DNA of 64,000 bases from Poriferisodalis sp965226645 (GCA_965226645.1 CBDDDL010000001.1:1-64000), one strand, 5' to 3'; positions 51,280 to 59,560 are shown, numbered from the stretch's first letter. Numbers and translations are program-made. The notes: a model not told the origin generated them from the sequence alone.

Positions 51280-51908
51280 AGGAGAGAGTCCAGCGACCGC
51301 GCTGACTTGGCGCAGCGATCCAGCAGCAGGCCGGCGTCGGCCCAACGGGAAATCGAGCGGTCCACTGCCACCACGGCATCGGCATGCCGGCCGAGGGCTG
51401 CTTCGATGTCGGCGAGACCGAGGGCCCGCTGGGTGTCGGTCAGCACGACGACGTCGTCGACGTCAGCCACCAGCTCGCGGGCACGATGCAGCGCCTGGTA
51501 GCAGCACGTCATGGTGAGCAGGCGGCGCACCCATGATCCGGCGACGCTGTCAAGCGCCGTGCGCCCGCGGCCTGCGTCCACGATGTTGACCCTGGGCTTG
51601 CCTCCCAGCAGCGACCACAGCGTTCCCAGACGACCGGCGTCGATGTCGCCGGTGCCGCGCGGCAGCAGGCTCACTCCGGGCGAGATGTCCACCGACAGCG
51701 CCGATGCAGCGCCCAGCGAGAGTTCGCTGGCTGCAGTCCACTCGGCGACGCCGTGGAGATTCGGCGACGTTCCCAGCACGACGCCGAGGTCGCCGGTGAG
51801 GTCCACCAACACGACGTCACGGCCTGCACGCTTGGCGCTGTTGGCCGCCAAGAGGGCGGTCACCGTGTTGCCGACGCCGCCTTTCGCGCCCACATAAGCA
51901 TAAATCAT
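51276..51908 (-). CDS. TadZ-like ParA/MinD-family protein with altered P-loop
   Basis: First gene of the intact Tad operon, 210 residues. The deviant Walker A reads YAYVGAKGGVGNTVTALLAA: the signature Lys is kept but the P-loop Lys is Asn, so hydrolysis is probably lost. DVVLVDLTGDLGVVLG and later VVVLTDTQRALGLADIEAAL match the fold. TadZ proteins mark the cell pole for Tad assembly. 51909-52078 has no gene and should contain the operon promoter. Confidence 0.75.
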   Translation of the reverse strand: MIYAYVGAKGGVGNTVTALLAANSAKRAGRDVVLVDLTGDLGVVLGTSPNLHGVAEWTAASELSLGAASALSVDISPGVSLLPRGTGDIDAGRLGTLWSLLGGKPRVNIVDAGRGRTALDSVAGSWVRRLLTMTCCYQALHRARELVADVDDVVVLTDTQRALGLADIEAALGRHADAVVAVDRSISRWADAGLLLDRCAKSARSLDSLL

Positions 51909-52078
51909 GAAGCTCCCCGATGCTCATTGAGAATCACTCAAAAGATCCGATGGGCATTGACCTTGGCCGATGCCACGTACAGCGATCAACTGGTTTTCGC
52001 GACGGTCGCCGTCAAGAGGGGCGCGCCGCATCGAGCGCGAATTGGCATCGGGGCGGGTGGTGAGCAATGATGACCGGC

Positions 52079-52174
52079 GGAGGTGTCTGAGCGCCTGGTG
52101 GGCTCCCCCGCCTTCAAAGCGGGCGGGACGGGCGATCCCCGTCCGGCGGGTTCGATTCCCGTCCACCTCCGCCA
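52079..52174 (+). tRNA. selC: tRNA-Sec (anticodon TCA)
   Basis: The acceptor GGAGGTG pairs with CACCTCC, followed by discriminator G and an encoded CCA. The anticodon loop CTTCAAA is at 52112-52118, with anticodon TCA at 52114-52116 and stem CCCGC/GCGGG. A long extra arm (GGACGGG-CGAT-CCCCGTCC) and the T arm CGGGTTCGATTCCCG follow. The 96-base length, long extra arm and UCA anticodon define selenocysteine tRNA. selA, selB and selD are not in the window. Confidence 0.95.
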
Positions 52175-52275
52175 TCTCGCTCACGATCGAAACCGCGTGC
52201 GGAGACGCGACCAACCGCGCCTAACCTTTGCCCTGCCGATGCCGTCGGCCCAAGCATCAAAGAGGACGCTGCTCA

Positions 52276-52350
52276 ATGAAGAAGTTGCTGCTCGCCGTGA
52301 TCGTCGGCGCGCTGATTGTCGTCGTTGTCCGTCGCCTGACCGAAGCCTGA
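52276..52350 (+). CDS. 24-residue membrane peptide
   Basis: ATG 52276 with AGAGGA about 10 bases upstream encodes MKKLLLAVIVGALIVVVVRR followed by LTEA. Lys at the start, one hydrophobic helix and Arg at the end resemble small actinobacterial membrane peptides such as the DLW-39 type, but it lacks their acidic tail. It is the only ORF downstream of tRNA-Sec on the same strand. Confidence 0.4.
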   Translation: MKKLLLAVIVGALIVVVVRRLTEA

Positions 52351-52364
52351 GCCGACCGCTTCTC

Positions 52365-53225
52365 TCAGGCCCGCCGCGCCGCGAGCGTACGCACGGTTTT
52401 CACCGAGAGCGTTGCCGGGTCGAGCACCGCCAGGCTGCCAGGCTCCGCGTTCGCGGCGAGACCCTCCACGCGGGCCGGCACGGACCGTGCGTCGCGCGGC
52501 CCATCCAGCTGTGAGGTGTGTCGGTGATGCCAGTGCCCGTGCACGACGATGCGGGCACCGGTGCGCAGCGCTGCGGTTCGAACCTGCGCCGCGTTGGCCG
52601 CGCCGATTTGAGAGTCGCCCGTCCGGGCGAAGTTCGAGCCCGCGACCCTCAGCACTCCGCTCGGCACGTCGTGAGCCACGAGCACATCGAGCGCCTCGTC
52701 GCCTAGAGCGTCCAGATCACGGCGGCTGATCGTCTCGCGTGGAAACCAGTGCAGGCCACGCCGGCGGTAGTGCCAGCCGGGTGACCACGCGCCCCCCAAT
52801 GCGCCGAATGCGGCACCAGCCCACTGCCACCGCGCCCCGCGCGCCGCCCACCACAGCAGCGACGCGATCTGCAGCGGTGCGGCGGGTCCCCACAGCCCAT
52901 CAGGGTCGGGATCTTGTGAGCCACCGCCTCGATGCGGCGCGGCACGCGCGGCCAGATCGCCCAAGTGCTCGTGGTTGCCGTCGACGAAGATCCACGGAAC
53001 CCCGCCGTCAGCCACCGCAGCGCACAACTCGGCGCTGCGCTCGTCGCCCGGTCGCCACCCCAAGTCGCCGACCTGCAGCACCACGCCGCAGCCCTCCGAG
53101 ACGGCTGCTGCTGATGCGCGGGCGGCCACGTCGGCATTGCCATGGACATCGCCGCACAGCAGCACGCGTGAGCTATCGCCTGGCACCGCTGCGGCGAGAT
53201 CGCTGACGTCAGTGACAGCGGGCAC
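52365..53225 (-). CDS. calcineurin-like metallophosphoesterase
   Basis: The best start is GTG 53225 (PAVTDVSDLAAAVPG). All five metal-binding blocks are visible: LLCGDVHGNAD, LQVGDLGWRPG, FVDGNHEHLG, LVAHDVPSG and VVHGHWHHRHTS. A cytosolic phosphoesterase acting on an unknown phosphoester is expected. It lies upstream of no obvious operon partner. Confidence 0.85.
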   Translation of the reverse strand: MPAVTDVSDLAAAVPGDSSRVLLCGDVHGNADVAARASAAAVSEGCGVVLQVGDLGWRPGDERSAELCAAVADGGVPWIFVDGNHEHLGDLAARAAPHRGGGSQDPDPDGLWGPAAPLQIASLLWWAARGARWQWAGAAFGALGGAWSPGWHYRRRGLHWFPRETISRRDLDALGDEALDVLVAHDVPSGVLRVAGSNFARTGDSQIGAANAAQVRTAALRTGARIVVHGHWHHRHTSQLDGPRDARSVPARVEGLAANAEPGSLAVLDPATLSVKTVRTLAARRA

Positions 53226-53271
53226 CGGCGTCGCTCCTCGTCGGGTTACACAGATCTTGTGGCGACGGCTC

Positions 53272-54339
53272 TTACACCGACAGCAGGTCGCGTGCGCCCG
53301 TATCGGTGCTGGGATGGCGCAGCTTCGACATCGCCCGCGCTTCGATCTGACGAATGCGCTCGCGAGTGAGCTGGAAGTGCTCGCCGACCTCTTCGAGCGT
53401 GCGGGGCTCGCCCCGATCGAGGCCGTAGCGGAGCTTGAGGATCTCGCGCTCGCGCTCGTCCAGCGGCGACAGCAGCCGCACGATCTCGCTGGGCAGCAGC
53501 GTCGTCGCTGCCACCTCGAACGGCGACTCGGCCGCGCGGTCCTCGACCACATCGCCCAACTCGGCGTCGCTGTCCTCGCGCAGCGGCTCTGACAGCGACA
53601 GCGGCTCGGCGGCGAACCGCAGCGCCTCAGTGACCTTCAGCTCGGGCATGTCGACTTCGATTGCCAACTCGCCGAGCGTCGCCGGGCGGCCGTATTTCAG
53701 CTCGAGGCGCGAACGCGCCTTCTGCAAGCGGGCCAGAGTGTCGCCGGCGTGCACGGGCAGCCGGATCGTCCGGCCGGTGTTGGCAATGCCGCGCGTGATC
53801 GCCTGGCGGATCCACCACGTCGCATAGGTGGAGAACTTGAAGCCCTTGCGCCAGTCGAACTTCTCGACCGCGTGCATGAGCCCGAGATTCCCTTCCTGGA
53901 TGAGATCCAGCAAGGGCAGCCCCGACGCTTGGTACTTCTTGGCGATCGACACCACCAAGCGCAAGTTCGACTGCACGAAGGTGCGCTCGGCGCGCGTCCC
54001 TTCACGCTGGACGCGCATCAGGCGGCGGCGCTGCGTGGAGCTGATATTGGAGGTGTCGCCGTTGCGACCGCCCTCAAGGGATTCCTTGGCGGCGAGGCCC
54101 TTTTCGATCTGCTGGGCGAGCCGGACTTCGTCGTCCTTGGTGAGCAGGGGATACTGGCCGATGTCGGTCAGATACAGCCGGACGAGATCTTCCTCGTCAC
54201 GTTCGACCCTCTCTTTGGCCACCCCGCCTCCCCGCTGGTCGTATCGCTGCTGTTGTTCCGGCAGCCACTTCGTGCGTCCCCCGGTTGAATCCGCAGCGTA
54301 TCCACCACTGTGGCTGTTACCTCCGCGCGCCACCATCAT
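53272..54339 (-). CDS. RNA polymerase sigma-70 family factor (group 1/2 type), complete
   Basis: ATG 54339 with AGGAG upstream. Region 1.2 is DLVRLYLTDIGQYPLLTKDD; region 2 is FVQSNLRLVVSIAKKYQASG, LLDLIQEGNLGLMHAVEKFD and STYATWWIRQAITRGIANTG; region 3 follows; region 4.1 is LSPLDEREREILKLRYGLDR; and the region 4.2 helix-turn-helix is TLEEVGEHFQLTRERIRQIE. The N-terminus before residue 65 is short and Gly/Gln-rich, with no long region 1.1. It is either the principal factor or a close alternative. The adjacent gene is a near copy lacking region 4.2. Confidence 0.9.
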   Translation of the reverse strand: MMVARGGNSHSGGYAADSTGGRTKWLPEQQQRYDQRGGGVAKERVERDEEDLVRLYLTDIGQYPLLTKDDEVRLAQQIEKGLAAKESLEGGRNGDTSNISSTQRRRLMRVQREGTRAERTFVQSNLRLVVSIAKKYQASGLPLLDLIQEGNLGLMHAVEKFDWRKGFKFSTYATWWIRQAITRGIANTGRTIRLPVHAGDTLARLQKARSRLELKYGRPATLGELAIEVDMPELKVTEALRFAAEPLSLSEPLREDSDAELGDVVEDRAAESPFEVAATTLLPSEIVRLLSPLDEREREILKLRYGLDRGEPRTLEEVGEHFQLTRERIRQIEARAMSKLRHPSTDTGARDLLSV

Positions 54340-54417
54340 GACTTTGATCTCCTGTTCGCCGACTCCGACGGTCACCGGCGCTCGGCGGTTCCCCCTGTAC
54401 GAATCAAGGCAGGTCAA

Positions 54418-54495
54418 TCACGGCGGGCCCAGAACCTCGAGGCCGAGGGTGTGCGCGCTCGCTGCGAGATGGGCATCGAATGTGGCGACGGCGCG
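54418..54495 (-). pseudogene. PIN-domain (VapC-like) C-terminal fragment
   Basis: The minus-strand frame AVATFDAHLAASAHTLGLEV then LGPP and a stop matches the C-terminal end of PIN toxins (TFDxxLAxxAxxLGLEVL). Only about 25 residues remain. It sits directly between the two sigma genes, exactly where the second lost its region 4.2. Confidence 0.45.
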
Positions 54496-54499
54496 CGCC

Positions 54500-55333
54500 T
54501 CAAGCGGGCGGGGGCTCCTCCCGGAGGAGATAGCGGAATTTGAGGATCTCGCGCTCCCGCTCGTCGAGCGGCGACAGCAGGCGCTTGATCTCGCTGGGCA
54601 GCAGCGCGGGATCGGTCACCTCGGACGGTGACGCCGCGGCGAGGTCTTCCACGACGTCGCCCAGTTCGTCATCGCTGTCCTCGCGCAGATGCTCCGACAC
54701 CGATATCGGCTTGGCAGCGAACTGCAGCGCCTCAGTGACCTTCTGCTCGGGCATGTCGACTTCGTCTGCCAACTCGCCCAGCGTGGCGGGCCGGCCCCAC
54801 TTCTGTTCGAGGCGAAAGTGCGCCTTCTGCAAGCGGGCCAGCGTGTCGCCGGCGTGCACGGGCAGCCGGATCGTCCGACCGGTATTGGCAATGCCGCGCG
54901 TGATCGCTTGGCGGATCCACCACGTCGCATAGGTGGAGAACTTGGAGCCCTTGCGCCAGTCGAACTTCTCGACTGCGTGCATGAGCCCGAGATTCCCTTC
55001 CTGGATGAGATCCAGCAAGGGCAGCCCCGACGCTTGGTACTTCTTGGCGATCGACACCACCAATCGCAAGTTCGACTGCACAAAGGTCTTCTCGGCGTGC
55101 ACCCCGTCGCGCTGGGTGCGCATCAGGCGGCGGCGCTGCGTGGAGCTGATATTGGAGGTGTCGCCGTTGCGACCGCCCTCAAGAGTCTCCTTGGCAGCGA
55201 GGCCCTTTTCGATCTGCTGTGCGAGCCGGACTTCGTCGTCCTTGGTGAGCAGGGGATACTGGCCGATGTCGGTCAGATACAGCCGGACGAGATCTTCCTC
55301 GTCACGTTCGACCCTCATCGGCCGCTCCGCCAC
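54500..55333 (-). CDS. sigma-70 factor paralogue truncated before region 4.2
   Basis: GTG 55333 (or ATG 55318) starts a 277-residue protein nearly identical to the downstream factor from DLVRLYLTDIGQYPLLTKDD through LLSPLDEREREILKFRYLL. It then ends EEPPPA, with no -35-binding helix-turn-helix. It could still bind core polymerase through region 2 but not normal -35 elements, so it might act as an anti-sigma-like competitor, depend on an activator, or be a pseudogene. Confidence 0.75.
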   Translation of the reverse strand: MAERPMRVERDEEDLVRLYLTDIGQYPLLTKDDEVRLAQQIEKGLAAKETLEGGRNGDTSNISSTQRRRLMRTQRDGVHAEKTFVQSNLRLVVSIAKKYQASGLPLLDLIQEGNLGLMHAVEKFDWRKGSKFSTYATWWIRQAITRGIANTGRTIRLPVHAGDTLARLQKAHFRLEQKWGRPATLGELADEVDMPEQKVTEALQFAAKPISVSEHLREDSDDELGDVVEDLAAASPSEVTDPALLPSEIKRLLSPLDEREREILKFRYLLREEPPPA

Positions 55334-55334
55334 G

Positions 55335-55610
55335 CTACTGATCGTGTCTCCCTGAGGTACTCGAAAACGCCCACGGCACGTCGGTGGCGACGCAGTGTCT
55401 CTCCGCCCGCTGCCGACGCCGGTCGGTCTGACAAACGATCCTCGGAGAGGTTGGCATCGCTCGCTGCCGATGCCTGCCGTTCGCCGCACGAGGAATCATC
55501 GGAATTGCGAGGTAGACGGTTGCGTCGGGCTCAGTGAGAATTCGCACGATTTCGGCGACGAGCTCGCGGTTCTTGGAGCGCTTCCAATTGTTGGGCTCAG
55601 TACCGGCCGA
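55335..55610 (-). CDS. doubtful small ORF
   Basis: ATG 55610 (MSAGTEPNNWKRSKN) is followed by RELVAEIVRILTEPDATVYL, which looks protein-like for about 35 residues, then an Arg-rich part that does not. It may be a fragment. The rest of 55334-55709 shows nothing recognisable. Confidence 0.25.
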   Translation of the reverse strand, partial: SAGTEPNNWKRSKNRELVAEIVRILTEPDATVYLAIPMIPRAANGRHRQRAMPTSPRIVCQTDRRRQRAERHCVATDVPWAFSSTSGRHDQ

Positions 55611-55709
55611 CATCGTTCCTGTGCGCATCGATTCCGAAGAAAAGGAACGGTTCGGGCTTTGCACTGCCGATGAATGACTTGTCGCCGGGGCGCGCCCGGT
55701 GCATGCGGC

Positions 55710-57329
55710 TCAGCATTTGGGCCAGATGATGCCCGATTCGGCTCGGTGCGGGCCTGGTGCCCGCAGTTCGGCCTCGCGGCGACGCAGCGAGGCAGCCCAG
55801 GAGCCGTTCTCGTCGGGCTGGGCGTCAGGCCAGGCCCAGTACTCGCATTCGATTCGGACGTTGCCGGGCGGGACATCGGTGCCGACGAGGAGGGGATAGC
55901 GGCGGCCTTCGTGCTGGGCAGTGCCGATGATGCCGTCGGCGCCGGGTCCGAGGCCTGCATGTTCTGCGGGAACCCAGCCGCAGCCGCTGGTTGTGATCGT
56001 GGCGCCTGGGCTCAGCCGGAGCAGCGCATAGACGGCCCAATTCTCGCGTTCGTAGTCGCCGCGGGAGACAATGACCGTTCCGGTCTCGTCATAGACCTCG
56101 AAGTGGCATGCTCCGCTTCCCCACACGGTCGCGTTCACGGCCCGTAGATCGCCGGCGGGGATCGTCTCGCCGGCCACGAACGTGCCGCCGTCGATCCATG
56201 TGCAGACCAGAACGGGCGCGTAATGGGCCGGCTCGTAGCCGGCGGGGTTGGCGTCGCCCGACAGGCGCAAGGGCCGGGCATCCGCAGGCAGCGAGCCGCA
56301 CCGCACGGAGTCCGCTCCGCCTAACGAGTCCAGCAGCCCGCACGCATCGGAGCCATCGGGCAGTGTGTATGCGCACGCCGGGGCGGCAGTGCCTAGGGCG
56401 ACCTCAGACGCGTCATCGGTCTCGGCAAGTCTGTCGGGTCCGCCAGCCTGTGCCGCCACGGTGTCCGCAGTCGCACTCGCGAACGCTGTGCCGGCTGAAC
56501 TCCGCGCACGATCCGACGCGGCTGATTTTTGTTGTTCGACCGGCTCGGCGGGAGCGGGGGAAGGCTCGCTTGCGAGGCCGTCCAAGGCGCTGAACACCCA
56601 CGGCAGCCCGAGGATCACGAACGCTGCGGCGACAGCAGCCAACGCCAGGCCCGCAACCACCGATCGAAAGGCGCCGCGTCTCGACACAGGCCGCCGCCGT
56701 GTGGGCACAGCAGGGAGCTCGCCGATTTCTCGGGCGGCTTCGCCCAGGCGCACCGACAACTCCGCCTTGGCATCCCAGCTACTGCGCATCGACCGCATCA
56801 GGTCGTCGTGAATACGTCCGCGTTCCTCGGGCGCAGCCCGCCCGACTGCCTCGTCGTTCTTGAACAGATCGGCCTGCGTGAGGTTCGCGGAACCCATCAG
56901 AACCGCAACCGGTTCGCCCGATCCATCCGGGTCGAGAACGATCCACACCCTGGAATGCAGCATCCCGTCGGGCGAGCGGCAAGCCCGAACAGAGACATCG
57001 TCTCTGGACAACAATCTCGACGCTGCCTGCCGGTGCTCGTCTGACCAGCGGTCGAAGCCGGTCCTGGTGTCACCGATGAGCAACCGAAGACGATGGTTCC
57101 GGGCGTGCTGATCAAGCCAGCCCAGACCGAACGCCGACGCGAAGCCTGTCCCAATCAGCAACTCCCCGCGGGGATGCCGCTCCGGAAAATCAGCGGTCAC
57201 CTCAGCTGCGGCACGCCTCCCAAGACCTGACGTGCCGGGAGTCTGCCAAGACGAACTCGGGACGCGCGGAGTCTCTACGAAACAGTGAAGATGTGCGCGG
57301 GGTGCGGGTCGCCGGCATCGCATCGTCAC
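55710..57329 (-). CDS. PLD-like domain protein with a membrane helix and Cys-rich outer domain
   Basis: Residues about 45-200 resemble a single PLD-like domain: GELLIGTGFASAFGLGWLDQ, LRLLIGDTRTGFDRW, then MLHSRVWIVLD and VAVLMGSANLTQADLF, the HxK...GSxN signature with Arg instead of Lys. A basic stretch and one membrane helix follow (VVAGLALAAVAAAFVILGLP), then a Ser/Ala-rich stalk and an outer domain with about eight Cys (ACAYTLPDGSDACGLLDSLG; WGSGACHFEVYDETGTVIV). The start is uncertain: the first 35 residues come from a dispersed repeat. The architecture is one I do not recognise. Confidence 0.6.
   Translation of the reverse strand: MTMRCRRPAPRAHLHCFVETPRVPSSSWQTPGTSGLGRRAAAEVTADFPERHPRGELLIGTGFASAFGLGWLDQHARNHRLRLLIGDTRTGFDRWSDEHRQAASRLLSRDDVSVRACRSPDGMLHSRVWIVLDPDGSGEPVAVLMGSANLTQADLFKNDEAVGRAAPEERGRIHDDLMRSMRSSWDAKAELSVRLGEAAREIGELPAVPTRRRPVSRRGAFRSVVAGLALAAVAAAFVILGLPWVFSALDGLASEPSPAPAEPVEQQKSAASDRARSSAGTAFASATADTVAAQAGGPDRLAETDDASEVALGTAAPACAYTLPDGSDACGLLDSLGGADSVRCGSLPADARPLRLSGDANPAGYEPAHYAPVLVCTWIDGGTFVAGETIPAGDLRAVNATVWGSGACHFEVYDETGTVIVSRGDYERENWAVYALLRLSPGATITTSGCGWVPAEHAGLGPGADGIIGTAQHEGRRYPLLVGTDVPPGNVRIECEYWAWPDAQPDENGSWAASLRRREAELRAPGPHRAESGIIWPKC
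57269..57302. repeat. 34-bp dispersed repeat, copy 2
   Basis: It matches 22346-22379 at 32 of 34 positions. Here it lies at the 5' end of the PLD-like gene, so the natural start of that gene may have been replaced. Confidence 0.7.
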
Positions 57330-57383
57330 GGCTGCTGCGGGACGGCCCTCTGGCGCGGATGCTTCGGTCGGCCGTCGGGGCGG

Positions 57384-57578
57384 CTAGTGGGGCCGATAGC
57401 GATGCTGGCCTGCGTGCTCTCTGGGCAGCACGCAACGCTTTGGGGATCTCGGGCCAAGGTGTTCGCATGCAGCGTGCGCAGTCGGTGCTGGCGGTGCTGG
57501 GGTGGGCGTGTGTGTTGCTGCTATTTGATGCTGAGGCAGCCCGCCGTCGGGGTTCATCCGTCGCAGCATGCCGACCAA
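57384..57578 (-). CDS. doubtful small Cys/His protein
   Basis: A 64-residue frame ends AACEHLGPRSPKRCVLPREH then AGQHRYRPH, a Cys...Cys...His...His spacing that could bind zinc. The N-terminal half is low complexity and there is no ribosome-binding site. No other gene is visible in 57330-57629. Confidence 0.25.
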   Translation of the reverse strand: MVGMLRRMNPDGGLPQHQIAATHTPTPAPPAPTAHAACEHLGPRSPKRCVLPREHAGQHRYRPH

Positions 57579-57629
57579 GTCGGGAACTGTGTATCTCTTG
57601 TTGCGTCGGCGACCCGCCCGGAAGGCGGA

Positions 57630-58016
57630 TCAGAAGGCGCGCGCGAGCAAGTCAGTGAACCGCTGCAGCCAACCTGCCTCGGCCGCCGCGATTTCGACGC
57701 CGAGGCCGATCGCCGCTCCGACAAGTACCCAGTGTCTCTTGCGAGCGTCCCTGCGGTCGACCTCGCGCTGGGCCGCCAACTCAGCGAGGTCATTCTCGCG
57801 CCGAACGTCAATTCCCATGCGGTCGGCCTCGCGCTGAGCTGCCAGCTTGAGCGCAAACGCCGAGAACTCAGCCGACAGCACCGTCTCGAGGTGCTGTTTG
57901 GTGACCAGGTCCGACAGCGGAGCAGGTGCCAGGCACGACATCACAAACTCAGCCGTCGTGTCGTCGGTCTGCTCACGCAGCCAAGCGTGGAACTTCGCAC
58001 GCTGCTGCTCCGGCAC
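57630..58016 (-). CDS. small coiled-coil protein with C-terminal membrane helix, paralogue of 10989
   Basis: GTG 58016 with GGGAGG six bases upstream. FHAWLREQTDDTTAEFVMSC, LAPAPLSDLVTKQHLETVLS, a coiled coil (KLAAQREADRMGIDVRREND) and a membrane segment WVLVGAAIGLGVEIAAAEAG closely follow the protein at 10989-11339. Function unknown. 58036-58324 holds no gene. Confidence 0.7.
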   Translation of the reverse strand: MPEQQRAKFHAWLREQTDDTTAEFVMSCLAPAPLSDLVTKQHLETVLSAEFSAFALKLAAQREADRMGIDVRRENDLAELAAQREVDRRDARKRHWVLVGAAIGLGVEIAAAEAGWLQRFTDLLARAF

Positions 58017-58324
58017 GACGCCTCCCTGTCGCAATGAGCGGTCCGCTTGTCGTCCGCGGTCCGAATCCAGCGTCGAAAGTAGTCAAGCCCGGCAAGGCGG
58101 AAAATTGAATTTCGATGCATGCCATTCCGTGCAGATAGACGGCTGCTGATCCACCGGCCGCTAGACGCCCGGCCGGCGCCTTCGACAGCACCGGAGCCGG
58201 TGGCGAACGGCCTGATGCACTATCCAAGGAAAACGGCGACCGGATCGCCAACCACATCCGATGAACACCATCACGGCCGGTTACACAGAAATTCCGAGTG
58301 TCACTGCTGGGGTTGCGTCGTGGG

Positions 58325-58753
58325 TCAATACCCGGTCGCCCAGAATTCGTTCGATCGCTCGATCGCTTCTTCTCGCGAAAGCGCAGCGATTTCGCTTTCC
58401 GGCAGGCCGACCCGATGCTTGAGCTGGTACAGGATTTGGGTGGGGACACCGCGCGGCGCGCTGGTGGGGGCTCCGCCGCGGTGAGGAACGATGCCGCGGT
58501 CGACGCAGTCCCAGAATTGCTGTTCGGTCACATCGAGCTGGTCTCGGAGAATGTGCGCCCACATCGAGGGGCCGTACGTCTGTTTGTTCACTGGCCGCGA
58601 GACGCGGGTCCGCAGCACGTCCCCGATGGCCAGGCTCAGTTCGTAGGTGTCGTGGTGCGTGTTGCGCTTCCCGATTGCGGAGCGCACAACCTGCCAGCCC
58701 TCCGTCTTGCAGAAACTCTCGTGGGCCGTGCGCGTCGGCGCCGCATGGCTCAC
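58325..58753 (-). CDS. toxin-like partner of a Phd-type antitoxin
   Basis: This 142-residue protein overlaps the antitoxin-like gene by 4 bases (ATGA). THHDTYELSLAIGDVLRTRV, YGPSMWAHILRDQLDVTEQQ and FWDCVDRGIVPHRGGA resemble actinobacterial proteins annotated as cytotoxic translational repressors of toxin-antitoxin systems (recalled, not searched). It ends GLPESEIAALSREEAIERSN, a helix typical of them. Activity untested here. Confidence 0.6.
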   Translation of the reverse strand: MSHAAPTRTAHESFCKTEGWQVVRSAIGKRNTHHDTYELSLAIGDVLRTRVSRPVNKQTYGPSMWAHILRDQLDVTEQQFWDCVDRGIVPHRGGAPTSAPRGVPTQILYQLKHRVGLPESEIAALSREEAIERSNEFWATGY

Positions 58754-59160
58754 CGATCGTTGCCGCAGACCCAGTCCAAGAGTGTTTCGTCGGTGCTCAG
58801 TCGCACAAGTTGCACCAAGGGCCAGTTGTCAGCGTGATTGGGGGCGTTCCTCAGGCGCGCGATCCAGTCCTCTGCGTACTCGCGGAGCGCGACGATGAAC
58901 TCCTCGATGGCTTCGTCGAGGTCGTCTCCCTCAGCGGCGATCGGCGTGCCGGGCAGCAGAACCGACCAGCCGCCTTCCTCAGCGACAGCCTCGGGTCGTC
59001 CGACCAGCGGGCAGGTTGTCAACAGTTCCTGATACAGCTTCAAATCGACGAGCGCCACACGGCTGTCCCGACGGCTGATCCCGATCGGCACCCCGTGTTC
59101 TGCCGTGTTCAGCGCGCTGCGTAGTTGCTGGCGGGTGTCGGTGTAGGACAGAAACGTCAT
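58750..59160 (-). CDS. Phd/YefM-like antitoxin with extended C-terminus
   Basis: ATG 59160 with GGGAGG upstream. The N-terminus SYTDTRQQLRSALNTAEHGV and SRRDSRVALVDLKLYQELL match the Phd/YefM DNA-binding fold. The acidic second half (LDEAIEEFIVALREYAEDW) would wrap the toxin. First gene of the pair, which is the normal antitoxin order. A triple GTAC array lies in its promoter. Confidence 0.7.
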   Translation of the reverse strand: MTFLSYTDTRQQLRSALNTAEHGVPIGISRRDSRVALVDLKLYQELLTTCPLVGRPEAVAEEGGWSVLLPGTPIAAEGDDLDEAIEEFIVALREYAEDWIARLRNAPNHADNWPLVQLVRLSTDETLLDWVCGNDR

Positions 59161-59188
59161 TTTGGCGTGCCTCCCTTCAAACGACTAC

Positions 59189-59210
59189 GTACTCAATGTA
59201 CTGAACGTAC
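59189..59210. promoter_or_regulatory. three GTAC half-sites at 9-bp spacing
   Basis: GTAC occurs at 59189, 59198 and 59207, about 30-50 bases upstream of the antitoxin ATG. Regularly spaced self-complementary sites are what an autoregulating antitoxin would bind. Inference only. Confidence 0.45.
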
Positions 59211-59560
59211 ATACACTTCGGTCCAGAATCGGGGTGACGACCGGGTCGGGCGACGGCGCGGTGCCGTCCGCGACGACCTGCAGCTACCGTCAGCCTCTCG
59301 TGGCCGTTCCGATGGGACTTGACCTGCAGATTCCCGCCGGGGCTCACGTGAGTCACGACAGATGTAGCCGGCGCTGAGATGAACCAGCCCACCGCCGCAG
59401 AACTGGCCTCGATCGACGCCTCCATCGCATTCATGGAGAGCCTGGACTCGCGCATCGCTGCGGTTAGCGCGCTCGCCGACCGATCAGCGAGCAACGGATC
59501 GACCATCAGGGGTCTCGGCAGCCATGTCGGCGAGCTTCGACATGCAGTTGACGAGCTCAG

